From NCBI GenBank assembly GCA_035582835.1, contig JAYKAV010003106.1:302479-366478 (forward strand): 64,000 nt of DNA. The letters run 5' to 3'. Position 1 is the first letter of the stretch, and each line of letters starts with the position of its first letter. The notes under the pieces were generated by a model. The model did no database searches. It had not been told where the DNA came from and worked only from the letters and a program-made list of their open reading frames with translations. The stretch is from Phoebastria nigripes (taxonomy: Eukaryota; Chordata; Aves; Procellariiformes; Diomedeidae). Of this stretch, positions 12,601-27,600 are shown one piece after another. The translations under genes were made by a program, and so were the position numbers.

Positions 12601-15600
12601 TCTGGCCTGGAAAATGTGGGAAATGAGGACAAGAAAAACTCCCACCTGTGACAGACCCCAAATCACTGCCTGCTTTTCTTTCTTCCCCTCACTCCACTGT
12701 TGACATATGAAGAGTTTAGCGTGTTCATGATACTATTGTTCATTTTACCACATGAGATTATAAGATCAGGTAGCTATGCTACAATATTAACAAAAAATAA
12801 TAGAAGGTCTGTTTGTAAAGGTTCTCTAGTACAGAAAGGCCTTTAAATGTATTTTTAACCTATGTCTAAGGTTAATTTACGTCAATCTTAATTTGTTTAA
12901 TTTATTACTAGCCCTCTGAAATCACTACTAAATCTTGATAAAAACAGCCTCTTGAATGAAAAAAAAAAAAAAAATTGGGACAGCAGTTACCACTGAACTT
13001 TGGCAAGTTTTTATGTCACCCTCCATTAATTCTTCTCTGTACTAGTCATGGAAAATTATTAGAAGATTTTTATCTACAGGAGTCCGTAAACAACAGACTT
13101 TTAAATAGGTTTTCTTCCAAGCTAGCTGTTTGAAGAAGACTCATTCCTCTAAAAAGAAATCTTGACTTAATTAATTAAATAATGGTGCTTACATGTTACT
13201 TATTAAATTCCTGACAAAGAATGAATGGAACTATACCAACACAGTGCTTTAGTGAAATGTAGCCTCATGTATTCTCATCCGTCTTGCTTCCAAAATCCAG
13301 GAGCCCATGTAAATTCTTGCCAGGGAAAGTGTAAGATAAAAGCTGGGCTTAGAACCTCCACTGGTAATAAATCTATGCCTACTGATTCCAGGAACACAGG
13401 ACTGCTCCTACATCTGGTCTTAAGTCTGGTCCTACAGGGCCTCCTTTATTAGGTTTCACTAATTGGCTTCTGTTTTCAGTATTTCCTCCTTTTCACAAAA
13501 TTTCAAATAACTGCTGTATCTTCTTCTTAGAAGCCAGAAACTTGCAAGTAGACATATTAGCAAGTACTACTATTTGCATGCTAAGCTACACATCTCGAAA
13601 GTTACCAAATCTTGCAAAAATCTATACTGAAGCATATAAGGGTCCATGTAAAACAGATCCATAATTTGACTCTTCGTTTTTCCTGGACTATGATTATTTT
13701 TCTGCCTGAAAAATAGGCAAAAGCTTGTTCTATGTTAAAACTTCCCAGGTTATGGGGAAGAGTTTGATTTAAGAGACTTCTTCTGCACTTTCTAAAGGTA
13801 GGCATGCATTTTGCTGTGAAATTTTACAGTTAATTCATTTCAAATGATGCTTCCCTCCCACCCCCCTAATTATTTGTTCTGTGCTCACAAGAAACAGAAA
13901 TGGCTTTCAGCACTGTCATCTGACAGGTTGGGAGCAAGTATCATCGAAGGCTCAGCAGCTGAGACTGGAAAAAGAGGGTAGGCAGCAAACCGAGAAAGGA
14001 GTTTAGTGTATTTGTAACTTCAAATGAATACGACATTCCCATCAGAATGTTGCTCATCAAGAAAAATCAAAGCCATAGTATGTACCATTGATTCTAAGGA
14101 GCATGGCATAGTTAAACCCTCTGAAAGAATAAAAGACAGCCTCAGGACTTGACACATTTGCTGAACTAGTTCATTTTGATACCAAAAAGGTCTTTAGCTG
14201 CAGTAAGCAGAATTTAGTGGAGCTACCGTAACTCTCACCAACTGCTTTTTGCCTTTTAAACGTTAGCAGCACTCATATAGGTGGTCAACCCAAACACAGT
14301 ATGAATCAGTATGCAAGAGATTTGAAGAAAAATCTTTTATCTTCTCACAAAAGTCTTGCATCTACTCACAGACAATACAATCAGAGCCAGTAATGGTACT
14401 GCACTGGACAATGAATGAAGCTGTCATAGCTGCTGCAAAAGACTTCTAGTTGTGCCCAAGTCATTTCTAGATGCCTTAGAGCTGTTTTCTGGATACAAGT
14501 GGAGTAGGGAACAGATGGTTGTTGCGAAAGGAAGGGAAAAAAAAGGCAAGTAGCACAGAAAAAATTTAATAATTTAAGGAAATGTTAGGAAAAACCCAAG
14601 GAAATCAGTGATTTAAGATACAAACCTCTGTTGTTTAGGTATTTACAACTCTAAAGAGAAGAACTTGAAGTTAATTTGGATGAAAATGACACAGTATCTA
14701 GAGATGTTGCAGTGGTACAACCACAAATGGAACTGCAAGTGAGGGCTTTTGCTGTCAGCAGTTAAGAAGCAGTCATGTTTCAGTGCATCAATGGCCACCA
14801 GCCACCACAAGTGATGTGATGTGATGTGATGTGAGAGAGGTCCAAAAGATTTTGGAGGATGTTTACATATTAAGATAAACTGAGTTAGACACAGACAATA
14901 AACTTTTCCATGAAAATCAATAGGGGTGAACAACATCTACAAAATCCAGGTTCTTCGATAATATTTCTTAACACGGGCATGATAATTAAAGAATCCCGAT
15001 CTTCCTTTTGGCAGCTGCCATTGGCAAAGTGCTAAACCACAGCATGGCTTGTTTTGGTAGCAGTGGGATATTGATGACTGGCTTTTGTTTGCTTGGTTGT
15101 TGTTTCAGACATACTGAAAATACAGTTCAAAAACTGTTCTATGAATGTTGATGCTGTAGAGATTTTTATTACTAAATCTTAGAAAGTTCAAATAAATCTT
15201 GGCTGTTCAATATTTTCAATAAGTAACACTTTGCAATTACCTCAAATTTAAAACTTTCCCAGTGGATACTGGATGTCAAATTCTTTTGTTGACAAAATAA
15301 GCAATAACAACTAAAAGAGAGAATTTGCTGAAGACAGAGGCAAGAAGTTATTTGAACTAAGTTGTTCCGGTAATGATTATTAAGAAACATTAGCTACCTA
15401 GCAACATTGCAAAAGATTATAGATGATTACAGATGATGGTAAAAAATTAGAAAACTAAAATATTTAGTGAATCCCTCTCCTAATAAATGCAGAAGAGTAA
15501 AACTTTCAACTATACAGATATTCTACTGACATAGAACAGGAATGTCAAAACCTCAGCTTCTTTATTTTTTTCCTTCTGAGAACACAAAACAATTTAGTTG

Positions 15601-18600
15601 TATTACTAAAACAGTCCAAATAATGGGGCTTAAAATGTTTTACTAGCATTATGTCTTGAACAATATTACAGTCACAAAAACATTATTGTTGCTTTACAGA
15701 TGATGCCAGTATCTTTAAGCAACAAGGATGGCCATTAGCAGAACCAGAAGAAGAATTCGGATCATCTGATTCTTTGACCTGTCAGCTAGACTTCTACCTT
15801 CTTTTAATGTATAGCTTGTACCACTTTTGAAAGTACAACTATACTTCAAGAACTTAAGTGCTTCTTCTTTATGGTATGGAACATCCTATATCACAGGAAG
15901 AAGTTTTTGTAGCTTTTAGCCTATTTCTCCACCTGTCAACAACATACACAAAACAAAGGAAAAATTATAGTCAAAGCCACTGGTTTCCATTATTAGCAAT
16001 GCTCTTTCAGACAGTACCTGAACTAAGAAAACAATTTTAGCATCATCCTGATAATCAGCTTCAGACTTTCTGAGATTTTCTAGTATAAGTTTGTACTTCA
16101 AAAATGCTTCTCGTCGCCTAGCCTCATTATCAAGCTTGCAACACAAGCGACATCTGCCAATGGTGCGGGAATTAGCAGGAACAGGAAACTCAGTAGATGG
16201 TAAGTAATTTTTGCAGCTATGACAGAAGTTAACATTTTTATAAAGCTTTAAGGGATCTGGTGGAACCTAAAAGATAAAAAAAAAGTTAATTTACCACAAA
16301 GTATCTTTGTAATACTTGTGTGTCACCCTAACTCTATTGGAATACATTTTACATATATTCATGCAAATATTCCAATATGTAGAAGCCAGTAATATTTTTT
16401 TTAAAATACCCAATAGGGTTTGTTTCTTTTTTTTTTAAAATAGAAGACCAAAAGCCATTCTGTTTTCTTACTGTACTTGTTAAAATCAGTTAAAGAAATC
16501 AGTCAATTAATTTTTAAGCTATATGAAGATCCTAGACATTATGCGCCAGTGGTCTTGCTGGTGCTTTTATGTATGCAGATTGTCAGCTACTCTGGAAAGA
16601 TGACAACTCAGAGAAAAGAGAAACTAATTCTTCTGCATTTAATTTTGCATATAGAATCTGCCCTTTATGTCAAAGATAAAACCCTGAGATTATGGGCATA
16701 TTAATATTTTGGCATAAGAATATAAAATCATCAGAGCCACATGTCCAAAAACAATATAGGGGAAGATAATAAACTAAACTTGCTAATGACCTCCTCACCC
16801 TCATATTGTTTCATGGGTTCTGGAAAGAATTTAATGTAGTCTGTGCAGAGGGCCCAAGTCTGTAATTGGGTAGTTTGAGTAGCCTGATGATAGTCCAGCT
16901 ACCTATTGCAGTCATCTGCCTTTTTTTGAAAGTACCCTGAGGATCTGGTCGCCTTGACTGTCTGTTGATGAACTGCTATCTTTTTTATGGTCTACAGAAG
17001 GTTACAAGATTCAAATACAAATATAGCTGCAATTCAGCCTGCAACTCAAGNTACAGTTATCCAAAAACTACAGAAGCCAAAGATCTCCCATCTCCAGTCT
17101 CTGCTATGACCCATCTAGGTAACCCTGTTCATAAACCTAGTGTAAAATAACTGCGGGTTGGTTCTAAATCCCACTAACATTTACTGACATTTATCTCTAC
17201 TCCTGAGATACCATCAACCACTGTAAGAAGAATCCTTTTCTGATAGATGCAGAATACATGTTGCTGCCTAAAGCAGCAACATATGATAATGAATCATATT
17301 TTTAATTGTAATCTGTAGTCAGAAAAGAAAAACAATCACACAACTTAAGAGGTGTCTACCACTATCTCCACTTCATAGCTGTATCTGCTTCTCATAAAGT
17401 AGCAACTGATTGTACAACAGAAGCTTGTAACAGCTCTTGCTTAGGTGCCAGCTCATTAGACATCACTTTGACAATGGCAATGTTCTTCCTTTCTGGACAC
17501 ATGGGATGCTGCCTCTTGTCCAGTGGAGAAAAGATAATTGCTCTCTCTACTGGTTCTCCATTTGCTATTCCAATTTACTGTTACTATCCCATAAGATCTG
17601 CCATTTACAATTCTCAGATTTTTTATTTCATACATAGTGTTCCTGGGCTCTCTCAGTGCTACCAGCCACTTATCAGCTTCTTATACCCATGTCTATGCCC
17701 CATGCTTCATATATGACTATATAAGCTTACTTGCGTGAAGCCTATGTACTTGCTACATTTTACTTCTTGAGGGACTCCTCCAGCAATTCTACAGCAAAAT
17801 CTAAAATCAAAAAAGCTTTCATTGTTTTCCATTCCCCTTCTCCACCATCCTTAGTTCGATGGCCACTATGTCAGACTGCAAAATAGGAATAATACCTTAA
17901 GTATCCTAGCAACTTCAGGGTTAAACTTTGGAGTTTTAATATACTGAAGAAATAATGTACAAATTCTTTTCCTCAGTCCTTCTAAGTTGCATTCTTTCAC
18001 CTCTCTTGACATAAGATCAACTTCTCTGTCAATTAATTCCACTATTTCCTGTGTTAATTTACATTCATGTTCCTGAAAAAAAAAACACAAAGAAAAAGGA
18101 AAACAAACTCCACAACAATAAGGAAGCAAACAAACAAAATAATTCTAACGCAGATATGAAAGCAAACTATAGATTCTTTGCCAATCGTCATTCATACCTC
18201 TGCATGTTCATGTAAGAACATGTTCATATAAGAACCCCTTAGTGTCTTAGGAAAACAACCTCCAAGAAAACTAACATAAAGAACTAAAAAAACTGAGAAT
18301 TCTTACAGATCCTGCTTTAAAAGGACTGTATATCTGCCAAAGCTGTGAGGAACTGTAAACCTGGTGGCATTAAAAAATGCTAAGCAGAGGCACAGAACAC
18401 ATGCAAAGTTTTCAGTCTCCAAAAGCCCCAAGAAATATCTCATAAGAAGCTTCCTTTGGCTATGTGATAGGAGGTGTAATGTATATACACAGTAGATGGT
18501 TAAAAAAACCCCAACAAAACACCACAAAACCAAAACAAAACAAAAAACCCCAAAACCACCACACAAAAGGCATGGGAGACTTTGTAAGTATGCTTGGAAA

Positions 18601-21600
18601 TTAGTAATTTCAATATTTCAAATGCTTAGCAGGAGATTCTCCAGAGAGAGGTAAGAGGTGAATGAGTTCAATGTTTTCTCACCTAAAATAGAGTGCTAAT
18701 TCACAGAAATTCTAGAATTTGTTCACTACAGCAATATTGACTGGTATTAAGATGGGCAGGAGTTCATAAACCAGCAATGCTCCCAATGCTATATTGGCTT
18801 TAGATCAAATTCTGGTACTACCAAAGCAAACAGCAAGATGTTCGTTTGTTTTAATAAGACCAGGAAGCAGCATTCTATTCTAGTTTGACATCAACAGCAT
18901 CATCCTGAAAGTACCTTGAAACTCATATCATTCTTTCTGTACATGAATAAATAAATAAATAAATAACCAAATATGAAAGACTAAAAGAAATGCAGCCGGC
19001 TTCTAATTCACTGGGAACACTGGCAGCAGCAGTGGGGGTGGGCAGTGAGGGGCAAAGAAAAAAAAAAAAAAAAAAGCAATATTTGCCAGCCATAAAACTG
19101 GTAACCCAAACCACCAGAGAGATAAGGTTCTAAACAGACATTTCAAAGAACTGAGAAAAAAAATAGTAATAGCCACTTACATCCCTGCCATCGTTTTCAT
19201 CAAGTTGCTATAAATATTAAGCTGAACTTTGTACTAAAATTGTATTATGTATTAATATACAAAAAAGTCTAAAACAATGGGGTTAAAATTCTAACACAAC
19301 TTGAAGAAAAATGTGCATATCACAAAGTGAAATATGAATTTAGAGTATATCTGGAATGTAAATTACACTCTCATGCCAGGTGGTACACTAGGCTTTCTCT
19401 TGCTGCCAGCTGATCATCCTGGCACCTGTCTGCCAGAAGAAGCATCGCTTATGTGTCAACATAATTAAGTCACTGTATCTTTGGGAAGTACAGCTTCAAG
19501 CTAAACATAAATAGAAAAATAAAACATACCTTCACTGTACGTCTCAGTGTTAACAGCACATCTATTCTCTCATCTTTTGGGATGTCATTCATGCTAATGC
19601 TGCGGTAGATTTCAAATAGTTNTCTGGCACGGAGTGTGTACTGTGTATCCATTTCAGTGATTTTTCCATCATATGCTTTCCATCTCTTAGGTTGTGCACA
19701 CTTCAGAAACAATTTGTATAACTCTGAGCTATTATAGCCTGATCACCAGCTGAACAAGTGCATTACGTTACATAAAGTTTCACCAGAGCAAATAGGGACT
19801 TAACATTAATGCTTGACTAATACAAAGGTAATTCTGTTGTCGATATTCATACAGTACCTTTCCCACCAGAGCAAGTATTCAATAGCACACTTTGTTTAAA
19901 GTTGCAGTCATGAAAATTTTGACTTAGAGTATATTAAAAGTAAATAATATTCTCCTACACGGATATGCTCTACTTCTTTAAAATGAATTTACTGACAGCA
20001 GCATTAGAATACATTTGCTCTGTATTTCATCTTGCAGTCATAAATCCCTCTATCAGTAAAAATCAATGGGACTGTTGACTGTGTAAAGATTGAAAATTTA
20101 AGGCCTCAGAGTCTACTGCAGTACGAAATATCTCCAGCGAACTGTTCTATTGATGCTAGCTATACAGATGAATAGAAGGCACAGACTTTTTTAAACCTGA
20201 CCAAGGCAGAGTATGAGTTTACAGCTTATCGGATACTTCACCTAGCTTCTTGTTTGCTAACTTAACCACATACCATATGCTTACTACTTCAATTGTCTCT
20301 TTGCACATCTTTAACTTCGTAGACAGTGAGAAGTTACTTGGTGTCAGCTGCCCCACTCAGTTTGGAAAGTCCAACCGTTCTCCTCTTTCAAGAGGACTGG
20401 CTTTGGTTGCAAACCACACTGTTACATAGGGAGGTAGGTATCTAAATCCAATAGAAAGATAGTATTCAAAACCCTCTCCCCATCGTTACCTAACTCCACT
20501 CCCTTTCCTTAATTGCGAAGCTATTTGGAACCTCATTCTGTGTATGAATTCTTCTCTTTCGCTGTATTTGGAACTTGAGTGTTCACAAACACTTGTGAAC
20601 TTCACTTTGCAGTCTCAGTGCGAGTTAACTACAGCAACACTTCATGCAGCATTCACATGCCTAGTAGTTTTCTGGCTATGACCCCAGCATTGATGTAATC
20701 ATTACAAATCAAGTCAAATATACAGGCTTGCTATGGTGATAAGTCATAAAAATACCAAGAATATTAGATAGTTAGAACAGATATGATTAGTCACCACCAC
20801 AATCAAAACAGAGGTTTCCTCACTTTTAAATAAATAAATTATAAAGTTAGGTAAGCAAAAGAAAGACAAAATAATTGAAAAAAGGTTTTAACACTGAATA
20901 ACTGGCATTTAATTACATTGTGAGTGGGGTGGAACTCTTATTAAAGGAGGTATTGTTAATCAGAGGTCACAATTCAGAGCCAAAACTGATTAAGAAATGC
21001 AATAGCAAACCAGACATTAGTAAAAAATAAAACTCTTAATTCCTTAGTGAAATCTTTGAACTTCTGCAAAACTAGAAGGAGGCGATTTTCTCTCTGTCAT
21101 AAAAAGGGAGCATTCTACTGTAACTTCATTACTTTGTTTCACTATATTTGTACAGTACTAGAAATTCTAAAAAAACCCAAATCTAAAAGAAAACCAAAAC
21201 AAAACAGAAAAACCAAGCAAACAACAAAAAACCCCCACCAACTTAGAACCTGTATCATGCTGTAACTCCTTTGTATGGTAGACTGGCAAAAATCACCGTT
21301 TTCCACAGAGTAGTTAATTCAGTACCTACATTTGATCCTCTTTAATGAAATCACTTATAATAAGACAGAAGGGTCGTTCGCTTATGCTAGGGAGAGTCAG
21401 TGGGCAGAGTTAACCCTTGGAAATGGTTATTAAAACTAGGTTTTTCTGATAAATTTGCAACAACCCATATATGAGCTAGCAGTCTTGGTATTCCACTCTG
21501 CAAGTGACCCTTAACACAGACCAACTATATTATGATAATGTCTGAATTATTCAAAGCAATATATCATATTTGTAACTTCCGTAATTTTTCTTACTACCTC

Positions 21601-24600
21601 ATCATAACTGGGTATTACATAAAAAAAAAAAAATTTAAAAGAAAGAAATTACGCAGCTTTTTACTGAAAAACAAACAAACAAAAAACCCCAGAGGTCTCA
21701 ACAATATGAAGATTTCCAGTATTTCAGAAAGAATCACAAGCTCTCTCTCATTTCAGGACTTTTTTTTATGTATTCAAGATTGATTCGAGAAAACTAAAAC
21801 TTCAAGGTTTTTTGCCAGCTTTTTCTTGCCTCTTAGTCTGCTGGCAGTGCTGCGGAATTTACAATAATCCTGTTATCTGTATTACTTCAGAGAGTAAGAC
21901 TACTATAACTGCACTCTGCTGCCGATGCATGAAAGCATTAGAAAGCACCTGAGGAGAGAAACACACCACCACAAACACAGAGAGAAAAAGGTAAGAAAAG
22001 TAAAAAAAAAATCCATAGGATGGGTGCAGAAATAGCACAAAGCATGAAAGGTATGAACGGAGCGATAGTTAATAATTACACAAATTCCTTTAAGAAAATA
22101 CGATTGCTGTATAAAAGCTTAATCAAGTACTTCNTCTTCAAAATACAAATGCTGAAGAAAAATGAGCTCAGCGTAAAAGAGAACCCCCTAGAATGTAGTG
22201 CACACACAACCAGTAGCAACCATTGTAAAAGCACACATGCATGAGGAGGTACATGCTTAAAGTAGCAAAGAAGGGAACGAAGGTTTCCATGGAGAAGCAA
22301 GTTTCATATCACATTGGCTATTGCAGCAAAGTGAAATGCTTGCAGTCTTCAGATGTGAAAGGTGTTATTTCAACTTTAACTGGCAAGTGTCCAGATTAAC
22401 GTTATCAGCTCAAAGTTCAAGCAATAACTGAATAATCTACAATCTAGCACTCCAACAATAGATTTCATACTACAGTTCTAAGTGTTTAAATTGCACTGTT
22501 ACGGTCATAACAAACCATTCATTTAATTTTGAGATTTCCAAAATTATTTTTTATTTATTTTGTTTTTTAAGAACTACAGAAATTGTTGCCTTCTTTACCT
22601 CTGAGTTAGGCTGCTATCTATGTCAACAGTTTAGAACAACACTCAAAATCCTATAGCTGACATGATAAAAAAAACATGAAAAGAAAAAGTTGCAGTAGTT
22701 CAGAAGCTCACTAGATTTTCAAATTAAAAAGAAACCAGTCTTTTTAATGAAAAACATAATTTATAAATTTAAAATATGAATAAATAAATTAGTAGTAAGT
22801 GCTTCAGAAACAGGTCCACTGTTTGGAAAGAGAGCGCATCTCTTGTCACTTATGTCTCCTGAATCTCCAAACATCAATTGTCACTAAGAATTCTGGTACT
22901 GAAGAACATTTTGCTTCTGATTCCTAGATGCAAGAAAACTGTACAACTTGTCAGAATATATACTGGAAGTAATCTATATAGGATAGGACATTGGAAAGCA
23001 GTCCTTAAAGGAAAAATAAAGATAGAGACTCAGTTAAGAGAGAAATATATTTGCTTTGACTGTTCCAGGCTTCTTTTTCTGAGAAGATAACAGAATAGAT
23101 TGTAAATAGTAGAAGCAAACATTTAACATAGAAATGATTCAAGGTTTTGATATCATTCCAAAATATTTAGTTTTCTGTTTTTTTGCACTCTTGAAAGCAG
23201 TAACAGAGAATACAATCACATCACAGCAATAAACTTAGTAACAGTTCCACCAACATTTCAGATAAGTAATTTGTTCATAATGAAGAAAGGTAATAAATTT
23301 TATCAAATCACTTTTTACAGTCCAGTTCCCATACATTAGTAATAAAAAGAATGAAAAAAAGTCTCTTTCGGACAAAACTGCCATTTTTACTTTTGAGCTC
23401 TAAATAGTTAAAATTAAAAAAAAAAAAAAAAAAAAAACAGTAATGTTTTAACTGATCTGAAATACATATAGGTTTTTTCATTTATGAATAAGATTTTAAC
23501 TTAGTGTTCTGAAGTAGCAGGAAAAAATTGTTTAAGGGAAAAGGGTAAAATTCGGGTGGTCGCCGAAAAAAAAAAAAAAAAAAAAAAAAGATAGCAAAAA
23601 AACCTATTTCTGTTGCAGTATTTCTTTTCATAATTATGGCACATACTATGAAAACAGCCAGAAAATAAACTATTTCTTTTTTCTGAGGGGATGGACTGCT
23701 GGGACGTCTACCTAAAAAGGACTTTTTTCTGTATTTTACATTAAGGTGCCATTGAATCTAATGGCATCTCACCTTTGTTTTATAGATGAAAGCCTGAAGA
23801 ACACTTGCATTAAATTTCATCCCCAAGATTATACAAGAATAAAATCTCAAGTTAAAGTTCTAAACTAGTGAATTAATAACTGAGTTCAATATGATATAAG
23901 ATTCAGTCAGAGCTCTTCTGGGTTTCTATCCTGTACATGAAAACAGAATAAATGCTTTCTTTGAAGACAGACATGATGACCAGAGGCCTGTGCTCAATGG
24001 GGAAATAAATGACAAATCTAGTTCCTGAAGGATAACATTTCTGAGGGAAGAAGAAAAATAAAAGAATCAATTAATCCATTCTGCAGGTTTAAAGTTTAAT
24101 TTTACAAATACTTGCTTAAAAGTTTGCATTTAAGTTTAAATGCAACAGCAAACTTTTCATTATAGAGAATAATGAACAGAACATATCACAGGGAAAATCA
24201 TTTAGTCATTAGTTTTTATTAGTGAAACTGAGTATTTTTGAAAGAGAAGCTAATAGGCAGATTTTTAAGTTTCAAAAACAGATTAGGAAAGAGCATAGTT
24301 TCATGCATGAATTCCTACATCACTGTAATGCACACAATACAAAATATAGAATGGTATGCAATATCCTGATGCTTCATAACCTCAAATTAACCATTCTGAA
24401 TTGTCAGAATTTGAGCCTTTAATGTTGTTAACGGTGCCATCAGAATCATGTTCTTTATGCAGAATAGCTACATAATACAAAATTCATCCACTCAGTGCTA
24501 TTTTTTTATATTACATATACACACCTGAGACTTACCATAGACACAGGTAGTTAACAGTCTTAATGATGCACTGTTAGTCCTTCAATCAGTCACAGAGCTA

Positions 24601-27600
24601 AGAAATTCTCAACTTGGAAAAAGAAATTTACTGAATTGTATTGACATGAACAACTAGGTAATTTGGATATTTATAACATTAGCATTCACATGATTAACTG
24701 TTAAAGCTACAAAAGTTACTTTTGGCAGGTAGTTTGCAGATTCTTTTCTGTTCCCGTACTTTGGTATTCTTTATGTTCAGCCTAAAACTACATCACTGAC
24801 CTTATCCAGAAAGTGCAGTATTGCTTTTTGCTGATTCTCCTCATCTGCATTTAGTTTGTGTCTCCCAATGGAAGAAATCAGCTGTGCCTCTCGTTCCAGA
24901 AGTCCACAAAATGCTGCCTTTCTTTCAGCTCCAGTAAGATTTCTGTTAATGCGTTCAGTCTCCTCCTGCCTCCATACTACAGATACAAATATTTGGGGTA
25001 TTTTTTTTTTACAAGATGTTTTCCAGTGAAACTTCTACTTTCATATTTAAGAAATAACATAATTAATTTTCAATATTCATTAAAAGTTAGTTTCTATGTT
25101 AGGGAATTGATTGTTATGCATATTTTCAATACACGCAAAATGACCCAGAAATGAACGTAAATTATACAGATGTTCTGTAAGAGCATGCGTGTGTACATCA
25201 ATTCCAAACTGCCAATTCGTCCTCCAAACTCAAAGATGGGTTAGGAGAAAAAGGAGCTCTATGTGAGAAAAAGAATTTAGCTCCTGTGGAAACGTGTGAT
25301 GAAATGATTTCTTCACAATTTTGCATCTAAAATAACAGTTTGAGACTCAAGCTGCTCCAAAAGGTATGAGCAATAGGAACTTTTTAAACAATTGCTCATC
25401 AAAGTCACAAGAAAAGATACCATGGAGATCTTCTCAACAGATTAAAGACAGCATCCTATCGTGGTACCACTAGTACTCAGTGCTGAGAATATTACTGCTT
25501 CTCCATCCATAAATGAGTAAAACCTAAAGAAGCTTGAAGTCCTCCAAAACTGAGATAAAACTTGACTGACAGTCACGTTTAGCACTCCAGGTCTTACACT
25601 GAATATTTGAGTGATATCATCTTTTGCCATCTGAGGCAGATGGATGCACATTAATAATTAGACAGTCATTGCTTTACTCTCCCTTTCCTCTTCTACAACA
25701 GAACCCTTCAAGTGGAAGAGGCATGCAAACCACAAGATAATGATGACAGCAGCACGTGAATCAGTACATGTTGTGTAAGAATCTGGCCTTCTGACTCTTA
25801 GGGTCAAATCACCAAACCACAGGTACTTGCTGTGCTTACAATTGTAAGTTAGGCTACTTAATGACTGAAACATACAGATGTATACATCAATGTCTATCAT
25901 GGTTTATTTTGTAGTACCCATTTTTTGACTATAAGTGCTGATACACAGACTATATGCCCTTACAGAAATCTGTTAGTAAAATCAAATTGTGTTTACTGAA
26001 TAGTGTTTTCCTTTGCATATATTGTAACAATTGTTGGCTTTTCTGAAGAGTCTGTTCCATTTCAAATATATCTGGAGTTTTGTAGGGAATTTTATAAGAT
26101 CCAACACTTCAACATTCCTGAGTAATATCTCAAAGTCTTGTTATTGTTGCAGAACAGTTATGCAAAAGCAAAACCCAACGTAAAGAAACCATCCAATAAG
26201 TGATGCACACTTACTGAAAAAAACCCCATACATCCTGTATGAGGTAAGATTAGAGGCAGAAGGAGGGAAAGGAAGAAGGTTCATTTTCTGCCTGTGGCTT
26301 CCTTAACTACAATACCTTATGTTTTCCATTTTAAAACATTTCAATTCATTTCCTTAAGGCTCTCCAAGCTTTGGTATTAATATGACAGCTGTCTGACAAG
26401 TTCTGAGTACCCAAAGATATATTTTCAAATAAAGCCATTTCAACAAACAAAAGCACTATATAGAATTAATTTACATGAAGCTTTATATGCCTGAAGGGGG
26501 CAGCAACTTCAAAGGTAGAGGTAATAAATACAGTAAGCAATTTTGTACTTACAGAAATAAAGAAGCTGTCAGCTATCATCAATACTCACCTCCTGATTCA
26601 CCATATACATGCAATCAAGTTAAAAACATTCCTCTTACGGTTATCTGTTCTACAGACAGAGATTTTACTCATTATAATTTTTATTCCAGTTTTTATAAAA
26701 CAAAGTAGTTCATGCTTTTCAAATAAATAATCAATGTCTCTATATGCAGACACACTGAATATATAGATACATCTCATTTGCACCATACAGTCAACAGGCA
26801 AGTTTTTGGACCGACAGGAATTGCTTGTACTGGCTGACCCTGTAGTAGTATCCCCCTGTTGCGATCAGCAGCAATAACCTTCTCAGATCTCTAGAGGACA
26901 ATAGTCTCATTCTATTACTGTCACAAATGATTTAGCTTGTGTAGACTGTCGACACTATAAGAATGTAAAAGTAGTTTCAGGTGCAGGCAGAAAAAAAAAA
27001 AACTTCCTAGAACAACTAAGCTCTATTAAAATAAAGAGCATGACTGCAAGTCTCCATGTAGAGAAGCAACTAGTCAACACCGGTAAACAAAAAAAAACCC
27101 AAAAAGATCAATATCAGACCATTATTTTCAACAAAGTGTTAAAAAGACATTTCAAATACCGGAGTTTGTTCTGCTCCAGTTTTGAAGTAGCACATGCTTT
27201 TTCAGGTTGCCTAGATATTAAATTCCTGAACATGCAAAGCTGAAAGTTTTATTATTTATGAATCCAATGACATCAAATTAAGCAAGAGAGACACTTATAT
27301 AACCATAAATTTTAAATCTAAAAATATTGGGAATATGAGCACTCATTCACAACTTTAACTCAGCTTTGTTGTTTCTATTGCAAATAAGGCTCATCACACT
27401 TTAAAAAAAAGTGGATCATACACTTGATAGCACATTAGCTAGGGAGCAGTTTTTCAAAGAAAATATTGCAGGAAATCAGATACCAAATAGTAGCACTTGC
27501 CATAAGTGAAGAGGAAAAAAATGATTATTTGAGTACCTTGGCTTTTGATTACCTTGTCAGACACGCCTTTAAAAGGGTTTGATTCTTGTGAAGTGAAAAG

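Noticed and set aside
19530..19723. Alternative upstream acceptor (GCTCAG before 19723) for the IQUB exon
   Set aside because: It would need a phase-1 donor upstream, whereas the preceding exon ends in phase 0 after HFLDK; the acceptor at 19701 joins correctly to CAQPKRW.
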